Positions 37,036 through 46,701 of a stretch of DNA of 64,000 bases are shown here, piece after piece. The stretch covers positions 186,001 to 250,000 of the forward strand of contig NZ_NFZV01000003.1 in the NCBI RefSeq assembly GCF_003399765.1, given 5' to 3'. Made by a program: the position numbers and the translations under genes. The DNA comes from Alkalilimnicola ehrlichii. Its GTDB lineage: Bacteria > Pseudomonadota > Gammaproteobacteria > Nitrococcales > AK92. Within the stretch, counting starts at the first letter, position 1, and each line of letters begins with the position of its first letter. The notes below the pieces were generated by a model. The model was not told the origin of the DNA. It did no database searches and saw nothing but the letters and a program-made list of their open reading frames with translations.

Positions 37036-37662
37036 ATGAGCGGAGAATACACGCGATTGGACAAAGACAACGCTGCCGTCCTGCTGATCGATCATCAGGC
37101 GGGGCTGTTGTCCCTGGTCCGGGATTTCGATCCCGACACCTTCAAAAACAACGTGCTGGCGCTGGCGGATTTGGCGAAGTATTTCAATCTGCCGACCATT
37201 CTCACCACCAGCTTCGAGAATGGCCCGAACGGTCCGCTCGTGCCGGAGCTGAAGGAGGCCTTTCCGGAGGCGCCCTACATCGCGCGCCCGGGGCAGATCA
37301 ATGCCTGGGACAATGAAGAGTTCGTGGCGGCGATAAAGGCTACAGGAAAGAAACAGCTCATCGTGGCCGGCGTGGTGACCGAGGTCTGCGTTGCCTTCCC
37401 CGCGCTTTCGGCTCTGGCCGAGGACTTCGAAGTATTCGTTGTCACCGATGCTTCGGGCACCTTCAACGCCGTCACTCGGGATGCTGCTTGGGACCGTATG
37501 TCCGCCGCCGGCGCTCAGCTGATGAGCTGGTTCGCGGTCGCCTGCGAACTGCACCGTGACTGGCGCAACGACGTCGAGGGTCTAGGAGCGCTGTTCTCCA
37601 ACCACATCCCCGACTACCGCAACCTGATCGCCAGCTACACGGCCCTTAATTCCGGCCAGTAA
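37036..37662 (+). CDS. Isochorismatase-family hydrolase, YcaC type
   Basis: 208 residues. The cysteine-hydrolase triad is visible as Asp in VLLIDHQAGLL (near 19), Lys or equivalent in the middle, and Cys in VVTEVCVAFPALSA (near 118). YcaC-type proteins are octameric hydrolases of unknown natural substrate. It is 42 bases after pirin, in one operon, with an AGGAG ribosome site. Confidence 0.82.
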   Translation: MSGEYTRLDKDNAAVLLIDHQAGLLSLVRDFDPDTFKNNVLALADLAKYFNLPTILTTSFENGPNGPLVPELKEAFPEAPYIARPGQINAWDNEEFVAAIKATGKKQLIVAGVVTEVCVAFPALSALAEDFEVFVVTDASGTFNAVTRDAAWDRMSAAGAQLMSWFAVACELHRDWRNDVEGLGALFSNHIPDYRNLIASYTALNSGQ

Positions 37663-37671
37663 AGTCGATGG

Positions 37672-37698
37672 CCCCCGCAGGCGTCGCGGCTGCGGGGG
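37672..37698 (+). terminator. Terminator after the pirin operon
   Basis: CCCCCGCAG (37672-37680) pairs with CTGCGGGGG (37690-37698), a perfect 9-bp stem just past the stop codon, followed by TATTCTC. The rest of the 37663-38049 gap shows no gene. Confidence 0.6.
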
Positions 37699-38049
37699 TA
37701 TTCTCGCCGCCGCACAAGGCCCGCGCCGAGTTCGGCGATTCGACAGCGATTGCTCAACAACAACGAAAGCTTAGGAACCTTGCGATGCGTTCTTGTCTTT
37801 TCGAGGGAAGCGCGAACCACCGGCAGCTAAAGATAAGCTCTCCACTATGCTCTTGTCGTTGTGTTTGACCATCGACAGGCACCGTTACGATCGCGTCGCC
37901 GCCTGGCGATACTCAGGATCGGTGGTTTATGCTGGTGAGGCTCGAATAAGCTATTGTCGCGATTGGATTTGCAATCTAGCCGTTGCACGCCTCATGTCGG
38001 ACCCTAGGGGCGTTTGCGCGGGTAAGGTTAAGCATAAGGAGTTGGACCC

Positions 38050-38427
38050 ATGCACAAGAGCCGTCTTGGTAACATCGTCATTGATTGCCGAACAGGCGAT
38101 CTGCTGCAAGAGGCGACATTCTGGAGTGCCGCCCTCGGTTGCCCATTACCAAAGGATGCGCAGGCCAGCGATACATTTATTCAACTCAAGACAAAGCCAG
38201 GCGATATACAGATCATAATTCAGCGGGTCGATCATGATCCGCGAGCCCACCTCGATATCGAGACCGATGCTATTGACGAAGAAGTAAGCCGCTTGGAGAA
38301 GCTGGGAGCCGTGCCGGTATCTCGTCACGACGGTTGGACGGTTATGCAAGCCCCAAGCGGCCATCGATTCTGCGTTGGCGAACCGTACAGGGGCGGATTC
38401 GAGCAAGAAGCCAATGTGTGGAAGTGA
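38050..38427 (+). CDS. VOC/glyoxalase-like protein
   Basis: 125 residues with the beta-alpha-beta-beta-beta VOC pattern: LGNIVIDCRTGDLLQEATFW, then ALGCPLP, and at the end VMQAPSGHRFCVGEP. Substrate unknown; the group often acts in glyoxalase or antibiotic-resistance chemistry. Ribosome site AAGGAG. Single gene ended by a strong hairpin. Confidence 0.75.
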   Translation: MHKSRLGNIVIDCRTGDLLQEATFWSAALGCPLPKDAQASDTFIQLKTKPGDIQIIIQRVDHDPRAHLDIETDAIDEEVSRLEKLGAVPVSRHDGWTVMQAPSGHRFCVGEPYRGGFEQEANVWK

Positions 38428-38436
38428 TGCTCAACC

Positions 38437-38475
38437 GCTAGCGCTCCTTCAGGCTAAGCCTAAAGGAGCGCTAGC
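38437..38475 (+). terminator. Strong hairpin after the VOC gene
   Basis: GCTAGCGCTCCTT (38437-38449) pairs perfectly with AAGGAGCGCTAGC (38463-38475), and the loop contains a second small stem. It is 10 bases past the VOC stop codon. Confidence 0.6.
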
Positions 38476-38590
38476 AAAGGATAATATCGAATTCGCGTGT
38501 GCCGGCTGCTACTAGGAGCGACCGGTACGACAACCTCGTGGCCGTCGTTCCCCTTTTATCAAAGCCGTAAGCTATCCGAAGACGGCCGCT

Positions 38591-39187
38591 TTACCGCCTT
38601 CGTCCCGTTTGGGGCAGCGGCTCGGCCAGTTCGCAACGCAGCTCGCCGCGGAGCAGCCCATCGATTTCCAGTTGCCGGCGTACCCCGCGCTGGAAATCGC
38701 GGCTGGTTCCTGCGATTACTTCGCAGTGACGCCCCGCCCGGTCGCATAGCTCGACCAATTGGCCATCGAAGCTAGCTTGCCCCGAGCCGCCGCGGGTTGC
38801 GGAGCCGCGCTCCAGAATACGGAAGTCGGCCGTTTCGCCGACGATTAGATCCAACCCCAGGGGATGGGCTTCTTCCCAGCGGCTACCGGCTCTGACCTGC
38901 GCGCCGTCGAGCACACATTGAATCCGCTCCCCAAAGCCGGCCTCGCGCCGTCGCTGTTCCAGTGCCTCCTGCTCGCGCCGTTCGGCCTCTGCACGTTGCC
39001 GCGCCTGTTCGGCCCGCTGCTGGGCGGCCTCTAGATTTAACCGCTCTTCCCGCTCACGGGCATCGATTTGCTGTTCCGGCGAGAGCGAAAGCCACTCGCT
39101 CTCGCTCATCCCCAACGGATAGCGGGTGGTGCAGGCGGCCACTACTAGCACTAACAAACCTAATAAACACAAACGACCGATCGCCAC
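38591..39187 (-). CDS. Lipoprotein with a coiled-coil segment
   Basis: 198 residues. The signal ends in the lipobox VVAAC (Cys19). Residues about 45-82 are a Glu/Arg/Gln-rich coiled coil (REREERLNLEAAQQRAEQAR). The C-terminal domain has three cysteines (IQCVLDGAQ, LCDRAGRHC, LRCELAE). GTG start preceded by AAGGGGGG. Family not recognised; envelope-associated. Confidence 0.65.
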   Translation of the reverse strand: MAIGRLCLLGLLVLVVAACTTRYPLGMSESEWLSLSPEQQIDAREREERLNLEAAQQRAEQARQRAEAERREQEALEQRRREAGFGERIQCVLDGAQVRAGSRWEEAHPLGLDLIVGETADFRILERGSATRGGSGQASFDGQLVELCDRAGRHCEVIAGTSRDFQRGVRRQLEIDGLLRGELRCELAEPLPQTGRRR

Positions 39188-39336
39188 TTCGCCCCCCTTT
39201 CGACGCTCACGCAGCCAGAACTACAAATATAAGTACGCTATTATATGCCTAGGGGGCGGGTAGTTATACTGCCTGTTGTTGTGCCGACGGCTGGCTGGCG
39301 ATAGGGGTCGGCTGCGGCCCTGTGCGAGTACCCGGC

Positions 39337-40188
39337 ATGAAATTATTGCTTCGTCACCTGATGCTGGTGGCCATGTTAAGCGCCGTTGCAACGGCCTCAG
39401 CCAATCAAGCCACGACGGCTTTCGATGGCGCCCGCATTCTGGCCGGGCATTCCGGCCCGCTGGATCGACATACCCTGGACCAGCTATTCGGCACGGCGTT
39501 CACGGCAAATATGCGCGTTCCGCCGGAGCATTTAGGTGTGGCGTTCTACGATATTCGTAGCGGCAAACCGCTAGACCGTCGCGAGATTCGCGAGCTGATG
39601 GGGCCTATTCGGCAAGACGGCGCTCATGAAGTGCTCGCTATGATCGCGCCGTTGCTGCAGGATCAGTTGCCGCTGGATGTCGAACAGCTCAAGCTATTAA
39701 TGGATGCCGCCTTCATTGCCAGCATGCGCCAGCCACCCCAGCACATCGACATTGAGTATTACGACCGCCGAATCGGGCCCAGCGGCCGTGGCGGCGGCAT
39801 CTCCGGCAGCGTTCCGGATTACCCGCCGGAGCAGAGCGATGCGCAACGCCAAACCGGGCGCGAACTGCTGCCGCCTCATTTGCCCGCCAACCAAGCAGAG
39901 CTTGCGGCTAAAGTGCGCACGATCGATTTCGGTATTACACCGGCCGACGCCGAAGGTTTGTTGTTTCCGGTGGTCGTCTGGGGGCGGCCGGGCGACGACT
40001 TCGACGCCCTTAAACGCGATTACCTGGAGGAAGCCGCCGAGGTAGGCCTCGACTTTCTCGGCCTAGTCGGCGAGCCTTATATCGAACGCCGCGACGGCTG
40101 GGTGATCGTCTATGCGTTAGGCCGCTTTGCCACCACCGACGACATGCTCGCCGCGGAGCTGCGCGACTTCATGGATGAGCTTCAATAA
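39337..40188 (+). CDS. Secreted protein of unknown function
   Basis: 283 residues. MKLLLRHLMLVAMLSAVATASA is a cleavable signal. Two copies of a similar segment occur: TLDQLFGTAFTANMRVPPEHLGVAFYDIRSG and LKLLMDAAFIASMRQPPQHIDIEYYDRR, so the first half is an internal duplication. The GRGGGISG spacer follows. A GTG at 39322 is upstream, but the signal peptide favours 39337. Family not recognised. Confidence 0.6.
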   Translation: MKLLLRHLMLVAMLSAVATASANQATTAFDGARILAGHSGPLDRHTLDQLFGTAFTANMRVPPEHLGVAFYDIRSGKPLDRREIRELMGPIRQDGAHEVLAMIAPLLQDQLPLDVEQLKLLMDAAFIASMRQPPQHIDIEYYDRRIGPSGRGGGISGSVPDYPPEQSDAQRQTGRELLPPHLPANQAELAAKVRTIDFGITPADAEGLLFPVVVWGRPGDDFDALKRDYLEEAAEVGLDFLGLVGEPYIERRDGWVIVYALGRFATTDDMLAAELRDFMDELQ

Positions 40189-40194
40189 GAGGCT

Positions 40195-41106
40195 CTACTG
40201 AGCCGGCGACTGTCGCGCCTGCGTGGCCAGAAACAGCCCGGCCAGGATGAACGCACCGCCGGCGGCATGGTAGGCGTATAGGCGCTCGCCAATGAAGAGC
40301 GTTGCCAGCACCGCCGCAAAGACCGGCATGAGATAGATGAACATCGCCGAGCGGCTAGGTCCGAGCACGGCAATGCCGTGATTCCAAAACAAATAGGCCA
40401 GTATTCCCGGAAATATCGCTAAGTAAAGGAACACGGGAGCATGCGCCACGTTCAACGTATAGCCGTCGAGCAGCGCGTATTCGAGCAGGTAGACAGGCAA
40501 CAGCATCAATGTGCCGACAGCTATCGTCGCGGTAAGAAAGCCGACCGGGTGGATAGGAATCGACCAACGCCGCAGGAGTACCGAGTACACGCCCCAGACC
40601 AGGATGGCCGCCACCATAATCGCATCCCCCGGGTGTATATTTAAATTCGCCAGAACCCCCAAGTCGCCGCGGGAGACGATGATCAGCGTGCCGATAGCGG
40701 CGGCGCCGATACCGACGGCCTGGCCTGCCGAGGTCGGTTGCCTCAGCAGCAGCCAGGCCATGATCGCGACGCTCACGGGCATGGCGGAGTTGACCAGGGT
40801 GATGTTAATAGCGGTCGTGCTCTGAGCCGCTATGTAGAGCAGCGTGTTGAAGGTAGCAACGCTGAGCAGGCTGAGGCAGAGCAGTGCTAGCCAGTGTTGG
40901 CGCAGCGCTGCGCGTGCTCGATACACATGTTGAATGCCGAACGGTAGCAGGATTGCCAACGCCACGGCCCAGCGCCAAAACGCCAATGCCACAGGCGGGA
41001 TGTCGCCAACCGTGCTGCGCGCAACCACGGCATTGCCGGCCCAGAACAATGTCGTAAGAATCACGCCAATAGCTGCGAATATGGCGCTCTGCGAGTGTTG
41101 CTGCAT
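40195..41106 (-). CDS. EamA/DMT-family transporter
   Basis: 303 residues with ten hydrophobic segments and two EamA repeats (FWAGNAVVARSTVGDIPPVA, then ILVWGVYSVLLRRWSIP). DMT transporters export amino acids or other small metabolites; substrate unknown here. The ATG at 41106 is preferred over the GTG six bases upstream. Convergent with the secreted-protein gene, with six bases between stops. Confidence 0.82.
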   Translation of the reverse strand: MQQHSQSAIFAAIGVILTTLFWAGNAVVARSTVGDIPPVALAFWRWAVALAILLPFGIQHVYRARAALRQHWLALLCLSLLSVATFNTLLYIAAQSTTAINITLVNSAMPVSVAIMAWLLLRQPTSAGQAVGIGAAAIGTLIIVSRGDLGVLANLNIHPGDAIMVAAILVWGVYSVLLRRWSIPIHPVGFLTATIAVGTLMLLPVYLLEYALLDGYTLNVAHAPVFLYLAIFPGILAYLFWNHGIAVLGPSRSAMFIYLMPVFAAVLATLFIGERLYAYHAAGGAFILAGLFLATQARQSPAQ

Positions 41107-41379
41107 CGTCACTTTGCCCGTTCAACGTGGTGGGCGCAGGCTACCACATAAAGACAACGGCCTTGTTCGGCAGCGAGGCGTTGCGGTTGTTGCCACGGTA
41201 TCGGGTGCCTGTCCTGTCGCCCCTGTGCCAGCTTGCTTGTCAACGAGTAAAAGTATTCGTTAGATGACGGCGAGAAAGCGGTCAACGGCCGCATAGGTTA
41301 TTGCTTGCCTCTTTTCCTTTGGCGTTGTTTTGAAAGCAAATAGCTTTCCTTCTTCCTGTCGAACTTCCTGTCGAAAAAT

Positions 41380-41395
41380 CGTGATATGAATCACG
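41380..41395 (+). promoter_or_regulatory. CRP/FNR-type site upstream of the 147-residue protein
   Basis: CGTGAT-ATGA-ATCACG is a perfect dyad matching the CRP pattern GTGA-N6-TCAC and close to the FNR pattern TTGAT-N4-ATCAA. It is 104 bases upstream of the ATG. The remainder of the 41107-41499 gap shows no gene. Confidence 0.45.
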
Positions 41396-41499
41396 CTACT
41401 GCCGCTTAAAGCGTTCTACCCTTTTTAGGCTATCTACATTTATTCGATAAAACGATTAGTCCGTATAACAACGTATATCAAATTGAAGGGGTTTTGTTA

Positions 41500-41943
41500 A
41501 TGAAGATTGACGGGGGGAACAGCTACCTGTTTGCTGGCCAACAGGCCCAAATGAAGAATGCCGCTCGTACGAACGATCAGGCATCATTCAAAACCGTTAT
41601 GGCCGAAGAGTCTCATCGCGACGTGGGGAAGGAATCGGCAGCGCGGGCCGAAACCGGCCAGACCGATTTTAGCCACATGACCCGCCAAGAGTTAAGAGAT
41701 TGGATGAACGAGCAAATCCGTAGCGGATCAATGTCGCTCGATCAGTCGTCTAGTCTAGTTGCGATGACTGCCGCCATCTCCGTAGGCCCTGAAGGGGCGG
41801 CGGTTGATAATGCGCGTATCCAGAACGAGCGCGTGAATTTCTTCGACATCGCGCAAAATGGCCTTGATTTTTACTTGTCCCGGGGCGACCTGAATGCCGC
41901 CGAAAAAGTTCGGGAAGCCATCGACATCATGAAACGAGCCTAA
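41500..41943 (+). CDS. Conserved-looking protein of unknown function
   Basis: 147 residues, soluble, no signal peptide. The middle reads MTRQELRDWMNEQIRSGSMS followed by LDQSSSLVAMTAAISVG; the end is helical (DLNAAEKVREAIDIMKRA). It resembles small cytoplasmic proteins found in several gammaproteobacteria, but I cannot name a family. Strong GAAGGGG site and a terminator at 41974. Possible CRP/FNR control. Confidence 0.65.
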   Translation: MKIDGGNSYLFAGQQAQMKNAARTNDQASFKTVMAEESHRDVGKESAARAETGQTDFSHMTRQELRDWMNEQIRSGSMSLDQSSSLVAMTAAISVGPEGAAVDNARIQNERVNFFDIAQNGLDFYLSRGDLNAAEKVREAIDIMKRA

Positions 41944-41973
41944 AGCCTGCCGTCTGGCTTTACCGCGTGTAGG

Positions 41974-41998
41974 ATAAGGCCGGGAAGCCCGGCCTTAT
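41974..41998 (+). terminator. Terminator between convergent genes
   Basis: ATAAGGCCGGG-AAG-CCCGGCCTTAT, a perfect 11-bp stem 30 bases after the stop of the gene at 41500 and next to the 42005 gene end. Likely used in both directions. Confidence 0.75.
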
Positions 41999-42004
41999 TA
42001 AGCG

Positions 42005-42581
42005 TCACCGTATGTTTATATTCGTGGACATAGTGTTCCATGGCGAGTTGGTTGACGTGTTCTGATAGCTAAAGTTGCCACTCTGATGGCCGTCCAGATT
42101 GTAGTAACGCAGGAAGCCGACTACCGTTTGACCGGGCGAGCAATACCCGAGCATACCGCCGCCCTGGTCGCACAACATCTCGGTCAAATAGTTGGCGGAC
42201 GATGGTAACAATCCTCCTAACATCCATGCAAAGGGGCTGGAGCCGTAGCCGATTTCTAGAACCACGGCTCGGAGTTGAGTGCCGCCATGATCGCAACTCG
42301 TTGAAAAGGCGCCGGGCGCTGGGTACTCCCAGCCGCAGTTACTCGATCCCACAGCATAGACCCACATCTGCGTCAACGGCGGGGCTGGCTGACGCGGAGC
42401 GGGTGCCGCCTCATCGGTCAGCTCCACCTGCAAATGGCTAAGCTCCACGGTGTCGAAAACCGTTAGGCTATCGGCAACGGGGGGCCAAGATTATCAGACG
42501 ATGAGGCTAGATCCGCGAAAACGCTGCTACAGAAGAGAAAGGTTAATAAAAAAGACCGCAAAGAAAGCTGTTTTTATTCAT
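42005..42581 (-). CDS. Secreted protein (DUF4879-like?), interrupted by two homopolymer frameshifts
   Basis: About 190 residues after repair. An AAGGAGAG site precedes ATG 42581, and MNKNSFLCGLF then needs one extra T (A6 run 42548-42553) to read LLTFLFCSSVFA, a good signal peptide. One extra C (G6 run 42479-42484) then reaches VADSLTVFDTVELSHLQVEL. The mature part, with WVYAVGSSNCGWEYP, STSCDHGGTQLRAVVLEIGYG and a final FSYQNTSTNSPWNTM, recalls the DUF4879 group of secreted proteins; that assignment is tentative. Without repair only a GTG-started, signal-less frame at 42448 remains. Confidence 0.5.
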
Positions 42582-42993
42582 TGCGTCTCTCCTTGACGGC
42601 TTTAAATTTTATTGGGGCACCTTTTATTAAAGATTGTAGCGCCCAATTCGTCAATCCTATACTGCAATGATTAACGTCGTAAGCCAGTAAATGTCCTAAG
42701 ATTTTCAGTTGAATACATTATTTAATAAATAAAAGTTGTGGAATCTTAAAGTAAGGTGGTTGTGTTTTATTCTTGTTCGCAGGCATGGCGGCTATTATTA
42801 AATAGGGCCTAACCCAGGAAGTTCAGGGCGGGCAATGAAAGGGGCGGCCCTGACTCGCACAGCGATGTTGCGAGGGAGTTAAGCATAAGCCGAATAACTC
42901 CGATACCGGCTTTGCAACTATAATGCGGGCGCTTCATTTGACGAGGGTGGGTCGATAGATGCGCCGGTTGACCGATTTAAAAAGCCCGCGTTT
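42582..42993. other. AT-rich intergenic stretch
   Basis: About 410 bases, visibly richer in A and T than its surroundings between 42600 and 42800. It must hold the promoter of the secreted-protein gene. No open frame, hairpin or known operator was recognised. Confidence 0.3.
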
Positions 42994-43500
42994 TCACCCC
43001 TCAGACGCTGGAGCCAGTCGTAAACCGCACCCAAACTCATCCATTAAATCGAGATTGTCGTGATCGACCTGATTGGTGTCGGCCAGTTCTAAGTTAAAGA
43101 AGCTTGCCGAGTCGCCGGCGAAATAGGGGCCGGCGTGCCAGGTGCCAACGTGCAGTTTTACGGCGACATCGCCGGGCACGGTGAAGGCACGGATGTCGTC
43201 AACGGTCGGTGTGTCGCCGGGCGGCGCGACGACCAGCCACCAGTCCTTTCCGCCCACGGACGCCAAGCATTGCGTTACCCGCCGGTGGCGGGTAATTCGC
43301 GGAATCTCCAGCGCGCGGGCGCTAAGCCGCATGATGTAGAAACGCGGCGTGCCTTGGCCGAGGTCGAGTTGCGCATCCTGGGGGCCGAACCGTTCGCCGT
43401 CCGCACGGGCTGTTATGACCTGCCCAAAGGGAGCGAAAGCGTCGGCAGCGAGCGGTGCCGGCTTTAGAGTGAGGGGGTTGTTCGATGATGGCATGAGCAT
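42994..43500 (-). CDS. Ureidoglycolate lyase-family protein (AllA)
   Basis: 168 residues, the AllA size, with LKPAPLAADAFAPFGQVITA at the start and VKLHVGTWHAGPYFAGDSASFFNLEL near the end, the cupin core of ureidoglycolate lyase. In purine catabolism the enzyme gives glyoxylate and urea. Here it is the last gene after rutF (70 bases), so a role on a ureido product of the Rut pathway is possible. GAAGG ribosome site before ATG 43500. Confidence 0.75.
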   Translation of the reverse strand: MLMPSSNNPLTLKPAPLAADAFAPFGQVITARADGERFGPQDAQLDLGQGTPRFYIMRLSARALEIPRITRHRRVTQCLASVGGKDWWLVVAPPGDTPTVDDIRAFTVPGDVAVKLHVGTWHAGPYFAGDSASFFNLELADTNQVDHDNLDLMDEFGCGLRLAPASEG

Positions 43501-43570
43501 TTGCCTTCAAGTGAGGTGTGGGCGAGTGGGAGCGTCGCTCTGCACCGGCAAACCGACAGGCGATCGGCCG

Positions 43571-44097
43571 CTAGGCATAGGGCAGTCCATGATAGTTGCG
43601 GTCGAAATACACCAGCGCGCTGTCGCTCTCCCGGTGTCGTAGGGCGAGCACCTCGCAGAACAAAATGTCATGAGTGCCGACGCGGGTGCTGCGGCTGACG
43701 CGGCAGTCGAACACCGCCGCCGCGTCCTCCAACACCGGCGCGCCGCTGAGCCAGGTACTCCAGGCCGTTGCGGCGAAGCGCTCGTCCATGGGCGTTTTGC
43801 CGCCGAAGCACTGGGAAAGCGCGCGCTGGCTCGCTGTTAAGGTGTTAACGCAAACGGCGCCGTTGCCTTTAACGTAAGGGTATGCCGAAGCCGCCCGGTT
43901 GAGGCAGACCAGCAGCGTCGGCGGGGTGTCGGTGACGCTGCACACGGCCGTGGCGGTGAAACCGGCGCGGCCATGGGGCCGTCGGTCGTGACGATGTTAA
44001 CGGCGGCGGCCAAGCGGGCCATGGCATCGCGAAAAGCCTCCCGGCTCACGAGTCCGGCCGGAGGCGCATTCGGGGTTTGTTGTTGCGGTATTTGCAT
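43571..44097 (-). CDS. rutF: Flavin reductase RutF, interrupted by one frameshift
   Basis: About 175 residues after repair. The start reads [20 protein letters not shown], then one extra C (G4 run 43975-43978, plus strand) gives [20 protein letters not shown] and the rest of the flavin-reductase domain through [20 protein letters not shown] and THDILFCEV. It supplies reduced FMN to RutA. It lies 14 bases after rutE. The break fits the homopolymer-loss pattern seen elsewhere. Confidence 0.88.
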
Positions 44098-44111
44098 AAA
44101 AACCTCCTAGG

Positions 44112-44702
44112 TCAGGCCAGCATGCAAGCTTTGGCGAAGGACAGTCGCGGCAGGCGGTCGAATAGCTTGTCCGGGTCGCCGTAGCCGAGGTTGATCAGCA
44201 GGTTGGATTTCCAAGCCGAATCGGCGAAGAAGGTCGCGTCGAGGAGGTCTTTGTCGAAGCCGGACATAGGGCCGGTGTCGAGCCCTAGGCTGCGCGCGGC
44301 CAGAATTAAATAGGCCGCCTGCATGGAGCTGTTGCGAAAAGCGGTTTCCTCGACCAGTGCCGGGCTGGAGGTAAACCAGCTACGGGCATCGCCGTGGGGG
44401 AAAAGCTCCGGCAAGGCATCGTAAAAGGCGCTGTCGTAGGCGACGATCACCGTCACCGGCGCGCCCATGGTTTTATCGCGGTTGCCGCGCGACAGGCAGG
44501 GTTCGAGCTTCCGCTTGCCCTCCTCGCTGCGCACGAACACGAAGCGCGCCGGGCAGCAGTTGGCCGAGGTCGGCCCCAGCCGGGTGAGTTGGTAGAGTTC
44601 TTCCAGCAGGCCGTCGGAAATCGGTTTGTCCTGCCAGCCATTATGGGTTCGGGCCTCGGTGAAGAGCGTTGCCAGGGCCGTTTGATCGAGCGGTGCGGAC
44701 AT
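44112..44702 (-). CDS. rutE: Nitroreductase-family RutE (malonic semialdehyde reductase)
   Basis: 196 residues, equal to E. coli RutE in length. FMN-binding [17 protein letters not shown] lies near residue 43, and later [20 protein letters not shown] and [20 protein letters not shown]. RutE reduces malonic semialdehyde to 3-hydroxypropionate, ending uracil breakdown. 10 bases after rutD. Confidence 0.92.
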   Translation of the reverse strand: MSAPLDQTALATLFTEARTHNGWQDKPISDGLLEELYQLTRLGPTSANCCPARFVFVRSEEGKRKLEPCLSRGNRDKTMGAPVTVIVAYDSAFYDALPELFPHGDARSWFTSSPALVEETAFRNSSMQAAYLILAARSLGLDTGPMSGFDKDLLDATFFADSAWKSNLLINLGYGDPDKLFDRLPRLSFAKACMLA

Positions 44703-44712
44703 GAGTTTCTCC

Positions 44713-45513
44713 TCAAACAGTCGGTGTCGCTTGCTCGCATAAGCGGGCGAGCTGCGTCAGCAGGACGCGGTTAAATGGGACGCTGTCGGTGACGCTGGAA
44801 GCGTGGCCGCCGTAGTCCAGCTGCGCTAACTGGGCGTTAGGCAAGCCTTCCAGGAGGCGTTGCGATTGTTGCCACGGCACCAGCATGTCGTCGCGGTTGG
44901 CGATCAATAAGGTAGGTGTCTCAATGCGTTCGAGCAGTGCGGTGACGTCGAAGGCCAGCAGCGCCTCGATCCGGCGCAAGACGTTGTCGACGCCGGGGAA
45001 CGCCTCCTGGGCATGCGCTTCTTCGCTGCCGAGGCGCTCGCTGTTGGCGGCGATCCAGTCCGGCGGGTACAGAAACAACGGCTGGGCTTGCAGATAGGCC
45101 GCAACGCCGCAGTGCACGAGCAAATTTCGGCGTACCGCAAAGCAGCGAGCCGTGTGCGGGTTCGGGCCGGCCCAGGCGTTGATCAGGGTCTGGCTGGCGA
45201 GGATCGCCGGGCGCCGCAGCGCGATTTGTAAGCCAATGAGGCCGCCCAACGCATGCCCGATAAAGTGACAGCGTTGGATGCCGAGCGTATCCAGCAGCGC
45301 CAGCAGTTCCGTCGCCATCGTGTCGATGGCGTACCCCTCGGGTAAGCGCGCGGGGCTGCGCCCGGTGCCGTTGTGGTCGTAGACCAGCACACGGTAGCGC
45401 TCGCCAAGGGCAGGCAGTTGCGGCGCCCAAAAGTGCGCCGAGCCGCCGAGGCCGGCGCTAAGCACCAGCGTGGTGGCGTTCGGCTCCTGCCGGCCATGGA
45501 TCTCGTAGTACAT
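44713..45513 (-). CDS. rutD: Alpha/beta-hydrolase RutD (aminoacrylate/carbamate hydrolase)
   Basis: 266 residues. The nucleophile-elbow position reads FIGHALGG, with Ala88 instead of the usual Ser. This is a feature of RutD itself, not a defect. [20 protein letters not shown] is the N-terminal oxyanion region and [11 protein letters not shown] holds the late His. It helps turn 3-aminoacrylate into malonic semialdehyde (or cleave the carbamate formed). Between rutC and rutE. Confidence 0.9.
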   Translation of the reverse strand: MYYEIHGRQEPNATTLVLSAGLGGSAHFWAPQLPALGERYRVLVYDHNGTGRSPARLPEGYAIDTMATELLALLDTLGIQRCHFIGHALGGLIGLQIALRRPAILASQTLINAWAGPNPHTARCFAVRRNLLVHCGVAAYLQAQPLFLYPPDWIAANSERLGSEEAHAQEAFPGVDNVLRRIEALLAFDVTALLERIETPTLLIANRDDMLVPWQQSQRLLEGLPNAQLAQLDYGGHASSVTDSVPFNRVLLTQLARLCEQATPTV

Positions 45514-45558
45514 CGCGACACCTCCGCCGGGCCGGGCAAAGGCCCGGCCCCGATTCGT

Positions 45559-45941
45559 TCAGCCGACGTGGGCGATGCTGGCGATCTCGATCAGCGCCTC
45601 GGGTTTTACCAGACCGCATTGAATGCAGTAACGGGCGGGTTTCTCGCCCGGGAAGTACTCGGCATAAACTTCGTTGATGCTGGCGTAATCGCTCCATTCG
45701 CGAATCATGATCATGTTGAAGGTGACATCGTCCATCGTGCCGCCTGCCTCCTCCACCACACCTTTGATCGTTTCCAGAACGTGCCGAGTTTGTGCTGCGG
45801 CGTCGCCGACGTGCACCACGTTGTTTTCCTTATCGAAGGGCAAGGTGCCGGATACATAGAGAACGCCGTCCGCGAGCGAGCGGGGACGTAGGGGGCAAGT
45901 GGTTTGCCGGTGCCTTTGGGAATGACGGATTGTTTGCTCAT
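45559..45941 (-). CDS. rutC: RidA-family RutC, interrupted by one frameshift
   Basis: About 128 residues after repair. [20 protein letters not shown] continues, with one more C in the run (G4 at 45882-45885, plus strand), into [20 protein letters not shown] and the RidA core [20 protein letters not shown] with the C-terminal [11 protein letters not shown]. RutC handles the reactive aminoacrylate (peracid) intermediate. GAGGAAA ribosome site before ATG 45941. Confidence 0.88.
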
Positions 45942-45952
45942 TGACGGTTTCC

Positions 45953-46701
45953 TCAAACTGCGGCGGCTGCCGTTTCGTGGGTTGCGAAGGCGGTGCAGAA
46001 CTCATCGACGCTGGCGACCCAGCCGAAGAACTTTTCGATGTTGTAGAACGACGCCTCGGCGATGAAGTCGGGCCCGAGTTGGTTGACGGCATCCTTGAGG
46101 ACCACGCCGAAGTACTCCAGAAAAAAGCCGTCGCGCAGGGTCGACTCCACGCACACGTTGGTTGCGATGCCGGTAAAGATCAGGTTCCTGATCCCGCGGG
46201 AGCGCAACATGCTGTCTAAGTTGGTGTTGAAAAAGCCGCTGTAGCGAGGTTTGTGAATAACCCAATCGTTCGGTTGCGGTTGCAGTTCGTCCACCAGCTC
46301 ATAGTCCCAGCCGCCCCTGGCCAGCAGCTTGCCTTGCAACTCGGGGCGCTGGCGCATCGTCTTCAGCGCGTTAGACTTATGCCAGTTGGGCGAGCCTGGG
46401 CCGCCGGCCTCCGTGTATTCCGAGTCCCAACCGTTTTGGAAGAAGGCCACTTGAATGCCGGCTTCCCGCGCGGCGTTCGCGGCACGCCGAATATTGGCGA
46501 TCACCTGTTTATTGCCCGAGATGTCAAAGCCCGCCAGATCGATATAACCGCCTGGACTGGCGTAACCGTTCTGCATGTCGACGACGATCAGCGCCGTCTC
46601 GCTCGGTTTCAGATTCAGCGGCTCGGGGCGAGCGGACAGTTGCCGAGCCGCCTCGCCGACAGCGGTCGCGGGAAGCCCCGCAATGCTCTTGGGTGCGGAC
46701 A

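Noticed and set aside
37793-38218. 141-codon frame before and across the VOC gene start
   Set aside because: Overlaps the VOC gene in another frame and has no domain or ribosome site.
44690-44740. Canonical Ser missing from the RutD nucleophile elbow taken as a defect
   Set aside because: The Ala at this position (GHALG) also occurs in known RutD proteins, so it is a family trait.
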